64,000 bases of DNA from NCBI GenBank assembly GCA_037951105.1, contig JBAMJV010002084.1, positions 62,001 to 126,000 of the forward strand, read 5' to 3'. Positions 34,350 through 45,239 of this stretch are shown here, in pieces. How positions within the stretch are numbered: the first letter of the stretch is position 1; each line of letters begins with the position of its first letter. The notes beneath the pieces are model-generated. The model saw only the letters and a program-made list of their open reading frames with translations, searched no databases and was not told the origin of the DNA. This stretch comes from Echinarachnius parma. Its lineage: Eukaryota; Echinodermata; Echinoidea; Clypeasteroida; Echinarachniidae. A program made the position numbers and the translations under genes.

Positions 34350-35347
34350 GGCAAAAGTCACCCCGACACCCGGGGTGACTTTTGCCAGACTTCGACCAAC
34401 AAAAAGAAGACAAATGAAAATCAAGAAGGGAAGAATATATATGCAGTGGATAGACCTTTACTAGTACACCCTTATTACAGATAAAGAAGAAATTTTTGAA
34501 AACCAGTCATTATGAAAAAATTATCGAAAGAAATATTTAACTAGATGGATCTTCGACTGAGCGCAGTCGAAAATTATGCCTCCGCTATGACGCGATTTTT
34601 AATATCAAGCCCAAAATAACGTGTGCACTGAAAAAAAGAAATGTTTGTATATATTTTGAGTTCTGTGACCTTGACCATAGACTCCAAATGTTGATGGCTA
34701 CATTGGCTCCCAAGAAATATTCAGGTACCAAGTTAGATTGAAATCTGACGTTCAGTTCTTGAGATTTTGCCATAACAAGCCATTTTTGCATATATATTGA
34801 GTCATGTGACCTTGACCTTTGACCTCATGACCCCCAAATATAATCCAATCATTGCCACCCCGATGTGTATGTAACTCATCCCAAGTTTGAAATTGATCCA
34901 TCAAATGGTTCTTGAGATATCGCGAGAAGGATGCTTTTTTGCACATATATTGAGTCCTGCGACCTTGACCTTTCACCTCATGAACCCCAAAATCTAATCA
35001 GATCATTGTGACCCCAATATGTACACTCATACCAAGTTTGAAATAGATCAATCAACTGCTTCTAGAGATATCGCGAGAACAAGGCATTTTTGCACATATA
35101 TTGAGTCCTGTGACCTTGACCTTTGACCTCATGAACCCCAAAATCTAATCAGATCATTGTCACCCCAATATGTACACTCATACCAAGTTTGAAAGTGATT
35201 AGTCAAGCGGTTCTTGAGATATCGCGAGAACGAAAACGGGACGTACTTACGGACGGACGTACATGTACGGAGGGACGGACAACCCCAAAAAATAATGCCT
35301 CCGGCCACTTCGTTGGCGGAGGCATAAAAAGTGGCAAAAGTCACCCC
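34350..35347. repeat. Word-type region E, second copy, split by a DR1-array element
   Basis: GGCAAAAGTCACCCC (34350-34364) faces GGGGTGACTTTTGCC (34372-34386) 7 bp away; GTGGCAAAAGTCACCCC follows at 35331-35347. Between them sits the DR1-array element 34541-35326, which arrived later. Confidence 0.6.
34541..35326 (+). mobile_element. DR1-array element, complete copy
   Basis: Head CTAGATGGATCTTCGACTG with one mismatch in the palindrome, then ATTATGCCTCCGCTATGACG. Three to four ~150-bp units with TGACCTTGACCTTTGACCT (34808, 35112; variant with TTTCACCT at 34961), a GGAC-rich tract (35240-35280) and the terminal hairpin ATGCCTCCG...CGGAGGCATAA. About 90% identical to 19159-20094 by eye. Confidence 0.85.
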
Positions 35348-35359
35348 AGTTTACGGTAC

Positions 35360-36300
35360 CTACATCTTGCAGAAAGCCCTATTCGATTTGCTTCAGTGGT
35401 CATGGAGAATGGGGATCTTTGTAAATCATGTCAGATGTCCTTCCCTCCAGGTTTTGTAAGGAGACGCGTTGTCCATATTGAGTTCACGCCTTACAAATAC
35501 GAAGTTGTTCATTGTGTTCTCGCACAAAAATATCTTTTGAGAAAGTGACTGCTTGTTTCCTTTCATTTTCAACTAACAAAATAAATAATGAATGAAATGA
35601 AGATCAAGGGAATCATATTTTGTAGTTTTACAAACATTGGTAAGGCCATTCTGACAACTTTAACTGCCTTTGTCCCCTTTCATTTATATCATTTATTGAA
35701 TCAATCAAGCATTAATTTTTATATATGGAGACTAGTAAAACTAATTACTAGCAATAGTTGACCAAATTTTCAAGTTTCAAAATTAATTATGCTAATTAGG
35801 GCGTGTCCAAAATGCTATGTCCCGTACGTCACAAAAATTAGTACATTTTTAAATATTTCAGTATGAAACAGTTAATTTTTCTCTATCATATTCAATGAAG
35901 TTCTAATTTATCATACCATATGTCCCAACAAAAATTACAATCAGACTTTCTGCAACGATAACTTTAAAGATAGTAGATCAATCATAATGCCCTTTCAGGG
36001 TATGAAACTATAACGTATTACCTACATCTTGCAGAAAACCCTATTCGATTTGCTTCAGTGGTCATGGAGAATGGGGATCTTGGTAAATCATGTCAGATGT
36101 CCCTTCCCTCCAGGTTTTGTAAGGAGACGCGTTGTCCATTGTGTTCATGCCTTACAAATACGAAGTTGTTCATTGTGCTCTCGCACAAAAATATCTTTTG
36201 AGAAAGTGACTGCTAGTTTCCTTTCATTTTCAACTAACGAAATAAATAATAAATTAAATGAAGTAAAAGGGAATCATATTTCTGAGTTTGCAAACATTGG
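35360..36300. repeat. Direct duplication of ~280 bp
   Basis: TACCTACATCTTGCAGAAA...CCTATTCGATTTGC through TTTTGTAAGGAGACGCGTTG to about 35640 recurs at 36020-36300 with about 90% identity. Part returns inverted at 36815-36900. It also contains the junction motif of region E. Probably parts of one degraded mobile family. Confidence 0.65.
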
Positions 36301-38150
36301 TAAGGTGTGAAAATGAATGATTAAATAAAGAAATTAAATCAGTAACTCATGGAAGACTTGATTTGAGCTATTCCTCCTTTATGGCTTTCTCTTATCGTTT
36401 TTTTTCTTTCTAACAGATCAATATATCTTTCAACAACAAAACCTCACACAAGTACAAACCATTGATGTAAAGGTATGCACATAATTTCAATTAATTCGTT
36501 AGTTGCCTTGACAGTTGTGAGCAAAATATTTCCATTCATATGGGTGCCAAGAGCATCCAAAGCCCGGCACAGACAGAGCCGACTCGTCCCGATCCGACAG
36601 GTTTTCAGTCAGGCTACAGTCATTTTCTCTCAGTCGGAGCCGATTCAACATGTTTAATCGGCCTCAAATGACCTCTGACTGGCTCTTGATTGGCAAAACC
36701 GGAGTCCTGAGGCAACGCATACTGAGTAAATCAGGCTGAAAACCAGTCGGATCGGGTCAAGTCGGCTCTGTCTGCGCCGGGCTTAAGTGTCAGACTTGGA
36801 AGAAACGGACCCATGACATGATTTACAAAGATCCCCATTTTCCATGACCACTGAAGCAAATCGAAAAGGATTTTCTGCAAAATGTAGTTTCATACCCTGA
36901 AATATCATTATGATTGATCTACTATCTTTAAAGTTATCGTTGCAGAAAGTCTGATTGTAATTCTTTGGGGGACATACGGTACTCCTGACCTGCTAGCTAA
37001 GTTTTATGAAAAAAACATTTTTTGTTTTAATTTTATTAGCTAATTAACACATGTGACGTACAGGACATTTTCAGTGTTAAAGCAATGGCAAGACAGGTAA
37101 AAATTATTTGTATGTATTTCAACCGCTGCTCATCATCTGAATACTTGCTTTGATAGTCTCCAGAAGTTCAGAATAAATAGGTCTTCATAGGATTTCATGT
37201 AAGTTGCCACATTTTTGATGATTCGGTTTAATTTAGTCATATTTCTCTCTTTTTGGGCAAATTTAAAAGTAATTTAGATCAGAAGAATGTAACCTACACA
37301 TTTTGAAGCCAAATTAAGTAATGGGCAATTCCAAGCAAACGCCGTGACGGTCAAAGGGTGTTTCTCACAATGAAAGTCCAAATAACTCATAAAATCTAAA
37401 TATCTAGAACCAACTTTTGATATGCATATGTTACCACTCTCCTACCAATGTACTACAAGTATTCAGACAATGGTTTGAATAGGTGCTATTGAAGTGCATT
37501 AATGTATGAGGTCCGTACAAACCTAATAATGGCGGCCTCCAGTGTTCGCGTAAATAGCGGTAAAGCCGATAGAGTTTTCACATTTTTCTTCCAAAGCAGA
37601 AATCTGAGTCGGAGTAATGTTACATATAATAAACAGGAATATTACGATGTATAAAGTATTATAAACTCTTTTCTTGAGTTGCATTGCCCTTTAAGTTTGA
37701 CCAATACTCAACTATCCCTTTAAATAATAATAATATCTTACATTTATATAGCGCTTAATACAATGTTTCTAAGCACATTATTATTACCCTTGGTCATCAG
37801 GTGCAGGTCAAACCCGCACAATTATCTTGCGCACTGTAACTCCCTGGGGAGCATACTAGCCCAGCTCTGGCTACTTCGTTGGGGAGGCATACAAACTTGT
37901 TAAAACAATTATTTAACTAATAATAATGGAGAAAAGAAGGAATAAGTTTGATGAAATGTAGCGTGACAGACGGGACGTGACAGACAGGACATAATTGAAT
38001 CGAACATAATTATCTTCATAATGCGTTCTTTGACCAAAATATGGTATGATTGTTTAGATATTGGATATCAGAACACCATGTTTGACAGAACTTCATCATT
38101 TGTTCTCTTGGTATATAAAAAATATCAAATAAAACGTGACAGATGGGACA
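35818..38150. repeat. Word-type region F: GTGAC-GTACGGGACA words
   Basis: TGTCCCGTACGTCAC at 35818-35832, GTGACGTACAGGACA at 37053-37067, GTGACAGACGGGAC at 37963-37976, GTGACAGACAGGACA at 37977-37991 and GTGACAGATGGGACA at 38136-38150. A possible left end GGGCGTGTCC lies just before the first word, and a GGGCAATTCC end at 37323-37332 is followed by GCCGTGACGG. Element borders are unresolved. Confidence 0.55.
36560..36784. mobile_element. 225-bp MITE, ends AAGCCCGGCRCAGACAGAGC
   Basis: Inverted ends of about 60 bp sharing AAGCCCGGC, CAGACAGAGCCGACT, CCCGATCCGAC and GGTTTTCAG. It folds into one long hairpin. No certain target duplication. Confidence 0.75.
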
Positions 38151-38296
38151 AATAATAATAATAATAATATAATAATATTGGAAGGTGCTGCAAACATGAC
38201 TGAATATGAATAACTTAATAGGAAAGTTTTGGTCTTGAGAAATTACTTTATTCTAGAACCAAGTTAATTACACCAACATCTTGTTCTACCCATTAA

Positions 38297-39236
38297 AGGG
38301 GTAGTTCAGTTTTGGTAAAGAGGGCACTGCACAAAATAATGAAAAACTGAGTGTAAAATTTGAAAGAGCAAACAAGTTTAATGGCAGAATAAACTTTATT
38401 TGATCAAAATCAGTTCAGAAATGGCGAGAATATCAACAAATATATCCGATCGTAATAAATCTGGGGCCCAGATTTATTTGATGATTTAAAACAAAACAAA
38501 AAAAATGCCTACTTTTTCAAAAATTTTCAAGAGAGGTTCTTAAAGGGGACCACCAGGCAAAGGACAACACATTATTATATGTTTTGGTACCGTTTTGTGA
38601 TATCAAATAGATACCCAACATTTTGCAAAGGGTTGTGTAATTCATAAACAAAGCAATTCATTTCCACCACTTACGGAACCACTGCTTTTTCCTGGTTCCA
38701 TACGGGCCAAGCATTTGCGAGTGCGCCAATGCTTTCACGCGTACGTCAATAGATTCCCGGATGATTCATTCGCTCTGCACAGTGCGCTCTGGCTCTGCAC
38801 GCATATAGTCTACGCAATTCAGACCGCATGAACGCATGGTTGAGAATGGTGATGCGTTTTCCAATTTTTTTTTTTTTTTGTGAACTTGTTGAAGGAATGG
38901 AATACTAAAGATGGTACCTTTCTATAATAAGAATATTATTTTTGGGTGGTGGTACCCTTTAAATACTCGTTGATGATCTCTCTATCTGGTAATCATTATT
39001 TCAACAAAACATCACATGCATAATTTTGTATGAAAAATGGTTGAAACCAATGCTTTTTTTAGAAAGCACCCTCTTGTGTTTTAATGGCTCTTTTTGAATA
39101 ATAACAGGCTTTTTTATTAGTCGTTTGTAATTTTATATACCTTTCGAGCATGGTGGAGTAATAACTATTAGTTTGTAGTGTTATTGACCAGGTTTTGGTT
39201 ACTAAAGCTCAGCCTTACCAAAACTGTACTACCCCT
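38297..39236 (+). mobile_element. TTAA-type element AGGGGTAGTTCAG, complete copy
   Basis: TTAA at 38293-38296 and 39237-39240. Ends AGGGGTAGTTCAGTTTTGG and inverted AGGGGTAGTACAGTTTTGG. Interior matches 1793-1898/4485-4833 and, inverted, 6980-7345. A second TTAA-type element (38544-38958) lies inside. No transposase. It sits 113 bp from the GIT exon at 39350. Confidence 0.8.
38544..38958. mobile_element. Nested 415-bp TTAA-type MITE, ends AGGGGACCACC
   Basis: TTAA at 38540-38543 and 38959-38962. Ends AGGGGACCACC and inverted AGGGTACCACCACCC. The related unsplit sequence at 4560-4590 (GAGGTTCTT-GAATAGTTG) shows the site before insertion. Confidence 0.7.
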
Positions 39237-39349
39237 TTAAGCACAGTGTAATTACTCATTATCACCATAACATACATTCTTGTCACAGAGTTGTTAAATT
39301 AAGTAAGATAAACTAATATTGTGAAATGAATAACCAAGAGGACTCTGAC

Positions 39350-39486
39350 TTCATATAGACTCCTTGGCCAAGGTGGTCCATGGTGTAGGGCTCTGATCTG
39401 TGAGATATGGCGACCAAGACTCCGATGTACACTACAGCACTCATCACAGATCAACACTCCACGATTCAACGATGCCCAGCCAGGAT
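39350..39486 (-). CDS. GIT: GIT exon: second half of ArfGAP zinc finger with arginine finger
   Basis: A 137-bp exon. The acceptor ends CATAG just above 39486. The first two bases complete an Asp codon, followed by 45 codons that read [17 protein letters not shown] and then [15 protein letters not shown] is the second cysteine pair of the ArfGAP zinc finger, and the Arg of HRSLG corresponds to the catalytic arginine finger of GIT proteins. The exon ends ...WPRSLYE in phase 0, at a non-standard but usable donor GTCAGA. The tail [14 protein letters not shown] has one residue more than the vertebrate equivalent and is the least conserved part. The next exon in transcription order starts with MVHAL, exactly as in GIT1/GIT2. 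The preceding exon should supply the first CxxC pair and was not found in the 24.5 kb upstream. Confidence 0.92.
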
Positions 39487-39656
39487 CTATGCAATTAAGA
39501 AAATATTCAAATTTAAGGATTAAGTAAATTTAAAATATTCAGACTTTTGCAATTAGTGACAAAGTATAAAATTGCATAGATCTCTGTTTGATTGAATTTG
39601 CTAGTGTGTGAAAATAACACGAGTTAAAAATCAAGTTACATGTATACGTTATTTAA

Positions 39657-40447
39657 CCCTAAAAGGGCCGGGCTATTTGAGGTCTTCAGCAGGCCGGGGG
39701 GGGGGGGGGGGGGGGGGGGCCATTATGGCCCCCCCCCCCCTAAGATCTCGGCCACGGAGCGGCCGATCGCCGTAAAATTTTGCACGCATGATAAGTGAAG
39801 TGTATAGAATACAATGGTAATATTTTTAACATTTTTAAAATTCATTAATTTGCATATTTATGGTAATTTATGCAAATAAGTCATGAAATTCATATTTTTA
39901 CCCATAAATCATATATTCTTCATAATTAAACTCTGGTTTTCACTACATATATTCATTAGAGCATTTGGAATGATAATACGACAAAAAAATTTGGAAGAGC
40001 CCGGTTCTTCCTAATGTTTTCTATTGTTTTGTTAATTTCTTATGTATTTCTTTGTTTTTTTTTACTTATGTATTTTATTGTTTTTGTTGTTTATTTTATT
40101 TCTAACTATAATTTAACTATTTTGAATCCCAAAACCAACATATAACATGTTAACAACACCAAATAACTAATGATACACCTCATTTTACGAAAATTGATAT
40201 TTCCATATGTTTTGTACACAAATCACGAAATTGAGCGATTTTCGGGCTGACATGCATAGACAAAAGGTCACGTGACTGTAACGGTAGGTCCGATTTTCAA
40301 AATTTTTGTTTTAAAATGTGCGCAAGACCAGATAAAAAAAGCCACCAAACCGCGGCGCGTCATCGTACAGCGTTTTGGAGTATGGACCAATAAAAAAAAA
40401 TCGCGGAGGGGGGGGCCATTATGGCCCCCCCCCCGGCCTTATTAGGG
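39657..40447 (+). mobile_element. TTAA-type (piggyBac-like) MITE, complete copy 3
   Basis: TTAA at 39653-39656 and 40448-40451. Ends CCCTAAAAGGGCCGGGC and inverted CCCTAATAAGGCCGGG. G/C runs at both ends around GGCCATTATGGCC, and CGGCC-ACGGA-GCGGCCG. The 791 bp hold no gene. It lies 170 bp upstream of the GIT exon at 39350-39486. Confidence 0.85.
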
Positions 40448-41243
40448 TTAAGAATTTGATGGCATGACGCATCCCACAACTATGATTGTGGAAAAAAGTC
40501 TGAATTTGTTTGAGTTTCTAACAATTTTGCCAAACTTGAAAGTGATAAGATTTTCTCTCATACACTTTTTATGGACAATTATTCTAACTTCGCACATCAT
40601 ATCGGCGGTACGCAAAAATTAGAACACGGACACGGCGACAGAAATTTCTGACGCCAAATGAAAGAGCACACATTACTTACTAATCAACCAAAAACTTAGC
40701 AAACAAAGATCGATATTTCTTGAGAAAAAACTTACTTTTTGTGTGTTTTTTCGTGTATAAATTATGGACAAGGGAAAATCATCAAATTAAATCGAAATCC
40801 TTCCAGTAGAACAGACTTGTTGTTATCGAAATGCTGCGCAAAATGCTCCTTTATTCGACCTTCCTTTCAAATTTACTTTCGGATCGCGCAATCTCCGTAG
40901 AAAGCTTGACAACGCGCGCGTGCCAAGATGCTAATACGCGCAAAAGTTTGCATCTTCACACACCCATTGACATGCGTGTTAAAGTTTGCTACACGGGAAT
41001 GCATGTTAAGTCAATGGTTCGCGAAGTTTCAAGACTACCGTACTCGGCGAAGAATTTCTTGTTGGTTACGGAATTGGGCCAATATCACATGAATTGTGAG
41101 TTTAAATCAAAAATGTTTTACATACATCAAATCCTCAGAATAGAGGGAGTATTTGAATGCTTGTTTCATTGAGATTACAGTAATTTTGTTGATCCTACGA
41201 CACTTTGAAAAAGTTCAAAATTTTCGTGCGCGAAGTTACAATA
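40448..41243. other. Unassigned sequence
   Basis: No element or conserved coding sequence recognised. The longest open frame (40831-41172, 113 codons) matches nothing known to me. A missing first GIT exon with a CxxC pair was looked for here and not seen. Confidence 0.4.
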
Positions 41244-41997
41244 GGGCAATTCCACGCCAAATGAGCCAAAAGTGGAAAAATCCAATGAGGATTATTTCTG
41301 ATCTTGTTTATTTTTTCTGGATTATTTTTTCGTAAATCATGATCACATAATGATATCTTTCAGTTTACATGATAAAAAAAAATATTGGGCGTCTCCTGAA
41401 ACAGACACCATACATGAACCTATACACATGGGACTACACAGTGCCTATTTCTAGAATATCTTTATTTTTTGCATTCCTTTCTAGTATTTTTCTGTTTTAA
41501 GGTACCAAATTGGATGATTGAATATCACATTATGTATTCAGATTAAAAATTCAGTCTTTTGAGAGCCCTAAAGTATATTTTTAATGACAAAAAAACTCTG
41601 TCCTTCCGTTACCGAACAGTGAAGCAATTAACTTTTTGTAATTAATATACCAATAGACATATTTTTTTCAAATAAGTGTTGTAATACTCTTAGAACATTA
41701 GGGAATGGACTATGTGCCAATATTACATGAAAGTCCTCTTAACTTCACAGGGTTGGATCATAACTAAAGGACTTGAAAATCCATGTCCATTTTGCCGTCC
41801 TTCCGTTACCGGCCTCATTAGTCTCCATATCTAATAAACGTAATGTAAAAAAAATAGGAAATAGGAAATCAAAGGTGTTCCACCAAGAGTCTCAGAAATG
41901 TAATTTACAATGATAAATCATAAGCAGGATTCCAGAATTATTTGATTTAATTTCAAAAATTGCATCTGAATGTCCTTCCGTTACCGTGGAATTGCCC
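41244..41997. mobile_element. Word-type element B: GGGCAATTCCACG ends, GTCCTTCCGTTAC words
   Basis: Inverted ends GGGCAATTCCACG, exact 4-bp duplication AATA (41240-41243 and 41998-42001). GTCCTTCCGTTAC occurs at 41600, 41797 and 41972, all one way; inverted it reads GTAACGGAAGGAC, which differs from the word of element A only in its last third. No coding sequence in 754 bp. Confidence 0.85.
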
Positions 41998-42228
41998 AAT
42001 ACACCTTCATAATGCTTGCCCTGCAAGGTCAAGGGTACATTTGACGCAGTATGTCAGGTGTTACATTTGTTTATGCTTGGTCATCTCTCTGGAGCATAAT
42101 TTAGGGCTTACATCTCCAGTTAAAACTCCTATGGAGTATTTTGGAGGATTAAACTACATGTACCAAGTACCAATAGGCATTATTGGCATTGCAGAAATGG
42201 CCTTGATTTTAAGCCATGGACACTTCTA

Positions 42229-43999
42229 CCGTATTTGTCGGTGTATTACCCGCTCCGATGTATTAACCGCACCCCCAACTTTGGCCGTTTTTCCATGAAA
42301 AAAAAAAAAATTTGATAGTATAATTCTTGATTTTTAGTCTTTAGATGGTCAGCATTTTCTTAGGAAAGGTACCAAAAATAGCTTATCTATCAGAGAATTT
42401 TTGCCTATGAATTTTGTTTTATTTACTGAAGCCTCCGAAGTAAATAAAGAAAATTATCAGGCCTTCTTCACAGCAGAAGAATCTATAACTTCTGTTGAAT
42501 TTGCCACACGGATCACTACACATGGGACTACATAAAACGAAGATTTCACCAATAATACAATCAGAACAGAGATTTTTAAAAAAATGTACCTTAATGTTAT
42601 TCCTTCTTTCTAGTTCAAATTATGTTGAATCTACTCTTGAAAACTGTTTCAGGGGATAAGAAATTACGATCGTTACTTGCGAGTGCATTGTCTGAAGACA
42701 TGGCGAAAGCTGGTATTCTTTGACTGAATCATATCAACGTATCGCGCGTGTACTGTACTGATATAGGATCACGATGTTGTCATGTCAGCTCACATGTTTT
42801 GAAGGGTGGATTCAACACATCCTTAGGTAAGGGTTACGATTATAAAAGAACTATAAAGAAGGAAATAAATATCATGGTACTATTTTTCATCCCCGTTTTG
42901 TTACATTTATTGGAATTATCTTGTCTGTTTGGAAATATTTAACACGAATCTGCTAAATATTAGAGAAAGTTTTTCTGCAAATATTTGAGCACCCCTACAT
43001 ACGAATTGACTCTTCCAATTATTGGAAATTCACTAATATTAAATTGGATTGGTACCGGTAAACTCTATTCATTTTCAAGCAGGGGTGTGAGAAAATCTGA
43101 TTGAAAATTATGTCGAGTTTTTAGCAAATTATTGTTGTAAGAATCTGCAATATAAGTGATCATGAATATATATTATTTAGTAATTTTCTACATATTTGTT
43201 AAATCATCATATAACTTATCTTGTTTTTTTTTTGTTTTATTTCAGATTCCTTTTCAAGTTGACACGCATACCTTTCCAGTTTGGTCGTAGCCAACAGTCC
43301 GGACTTTTTACCTCAAACAGCAACCTTCATTTTCCGCTTATTTTTAATTTCTAATTTCCGATTATTTTTAATTTCCGATTATTTTGAGTATTAGCACTCA
43401 ATGGTTTAGCATAATTTTGATGACATATCGAGTGCTACAGTGTACAACGTACCAATTTCTTATTTAGCACATGCGGAAATCGCACACGTGTGTGTATTCA
43501 GCGGCGTGGCCTTTCACCTGAACGAACGCGCGCCTGTGCTACCCGCAGCGCTAGCATGCACACCGCCAGCGCGCACCGGCGGGGCGGCGGCCGGGGGTCG
43601 CGTCGGGAAAGAGAATTCCCGCCTGAGCTGCTCGGCCAGTCGCGCGGGTGCATGTTAGGATTCGTACTAAGATCGTGAATCTTCCAAGCCGCTTTCGCAG
43701 CAACAACGAGCAATATTTAGGAAGAGGTAAAAGAGAAACATAAAAGACACTGCATGACTTGTTTTGGGGGGAATATGCTTGTATTTTCCGTGCATCGTAT
43801 GAGTATGAATGCCTTGCTGAGGTGGACTTTGGTCACTTGTGAATCTTATCTCCGTGTATTAACCGCATCGTAATTAAGGCCCGGCGCTGGCTAGGCAATT
43901 TGCATGTACAATTTTCCTATCTCCGTGTATTAACCGCTCCCCCCATTTTGAAGCTTTTTTTGGAGAAAAAAGGTGCGGGTAATACACCGACAAATACGG
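42229..43999. mobile_element. TA-type element, ends CCGTATTTGTCGGTGTATTA
   Basis: Inverted ends CCGTATTTGTCGGTGTATTA, then CCCGC. TA at both junctions (42227-42228, 44000-44001). The word GTATTAxCCGC recurs at 42242, 42258, 43856 and 43928 and inverted at 43975. A GC-rich, CpG-rich patch lies at 43500-43650. No transposase; the frames at 43440-43713 come from this GC-rich patch. Confidence 0.7.
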
Positions 44000-44039
44000 T
44001 ATTTTGTAATGGATCGCCATGTTTACTATGTTTTTTTTC

Positions 44040-44861
44040 CTCACCAGTCTGACATCGGCAAAAATTCATCTTGCCTCATTTGATGGAACTTTTCGATGGA
44101 TTTTCGAGTCCTCAAAATGAAGCAAAATCAATGAGTATTCATCAATTAAATAATTAACGTAATTGCGCTAATTAAAATGAAAAAATTGACGTACGATGAA
44201 TTAGTTCCGTAATTTTACCAAATGGGTCTTCAAATTTGAAGCAAAGTCATTAAAATGACTATATTAGTCAATAAAATAATCAAAGTATTTGCACTAATTT
44301 AATAACTCTGACAGAGAATCAAATGAGTCGAAATCAGTTCCGTAATTTTATCGAACAGGTCCTCAAAATGAAGCAAAATTGTTATGCATTAAATCAAAGT
44401 CGAAATTATACGAGCAGCTGCATAAACTCATAAAGAACACATTTGATGCTAGAAATGAGGGAGAAGAAGCAATTTTTGTTATTTTTGGAATAAATTTGCA
44501 CAAATTACCATAATTAATTAATGGAGACAAATTTCAAAATTCGGTGTACAAGTTTAGTGTACCAAAGTTAGCTCTACCAGATAAAGCAAACTAAATCAAA
44601 ATCGGTCGAGAAATGAAGGAGAAGAAGCATTTTTTGTGATTTCGAATAAATTTGCATAAATTACCATAGATAATGAATTTCACGATTCTGTGTAGAAGTT
44701 TTAAATCCCCCTCCTAGCCCTATATGAAACAATCAGAATCAAAATCGGTTGAAAAATAACGAAGAAGAAGCATTTTGAAAACTGTGGACGGACGGAAGGA
44801 CGGACGACGGACGCCACGCCATGGCATAAGCTCATCGGGCCCTTCGGGCCGGATGAGCTAA
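44040..44861 (+). mobile_element. Element with tandem core, GGAC tract and 3' hairpin
   Basis: Diverged direct units of ~150 bp (CCTCAAAATGAAGCAAAAT..., then AAATCGGTCGAGAAATGAAG with GAGAAGAAGCATTTTT, 44440-44780), a GGACGGAC tract (44787-44815) and the terminal hairpin AGCTCATCGGGCCCTTCGGG-CCGGATGAGCT. It has the same plan as the DR1-array elements. The hairpin followed by CTAA resembles a Helitron 3' end (hairpin plus CTRR). The left end was not fixed. Confidence 0.55.
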
Positions 44862-45239
44862 AAATGTAGAAAAAATCCAATGCTCATAGTAAATATGATA
44901 TCATAAATGTATCTATGCACTGTAACGGCGTGACTGTAATGCCGTGACCTTTGAATTGTACATGTTATATATATGGGAGATATTAAAGAGATGAATAATA
45001 TGATATAATTTTAATGTAGTGATCCAGAATCAATAAAGAACTAGATGAATGGGTGATAACCAAGATGCTATTAAATGATCATCCGCATGACACAAATTTG
45101 CAGCACAGCGCCTCTATTGATCAAAAAATCTTTTAGGACATAACTGAAATTCTTATCTATTTTAGAAGTTAGTTAATGGAACCATCAAATATTAAAACCA
45201 AAATACATACTTAAATGTAACAATGAAATATGAGATCTT

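Larger units (their letters stand above)
4906..39486 (-). other. GIT: GIT-family ARF-GAP adaptor gene, partial locus (five exons seen)
   Basis: Minus-strand host gene read by translating short stretches between consensus splice sites. In order the exons give the second half of an ArfGAP zinc finger, the rest of the ArfGAP domain, the linker to the ankyrin region, and two ankyrin exons. Exon phases agree at all four junctions (0, 2/1, 0, 0), which chance similarity would not give. GIT1/GIT2 proteins are known to inactivate ARF6 and to scaffold PIX/PAK and paxillin at focal adhesions and endosomes. Introns within the window measure about 19.0, 10.7, 3.1 and 1.15 kb and are nearly all transposable elements. 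The start exon (first CxxC of the zinc finger) was sought above 39486 and not found; the SHD, coiled-coil and paxillin-binding parts are not in the window and would lie beyond position 1. Confidence 0.93.

Noticed and set aside
40831-41172. 113-codon frame as the missing first GIT exon
   Set aside because: It is on the plus strand, has no CxxC pair and no usable donor in the right phase.
43440-43713. Three overlapping frames with Ala/Arg-rich translation
   Set aside because: GC-rich patch inside a TA-type element; no conserved domain in any frame.
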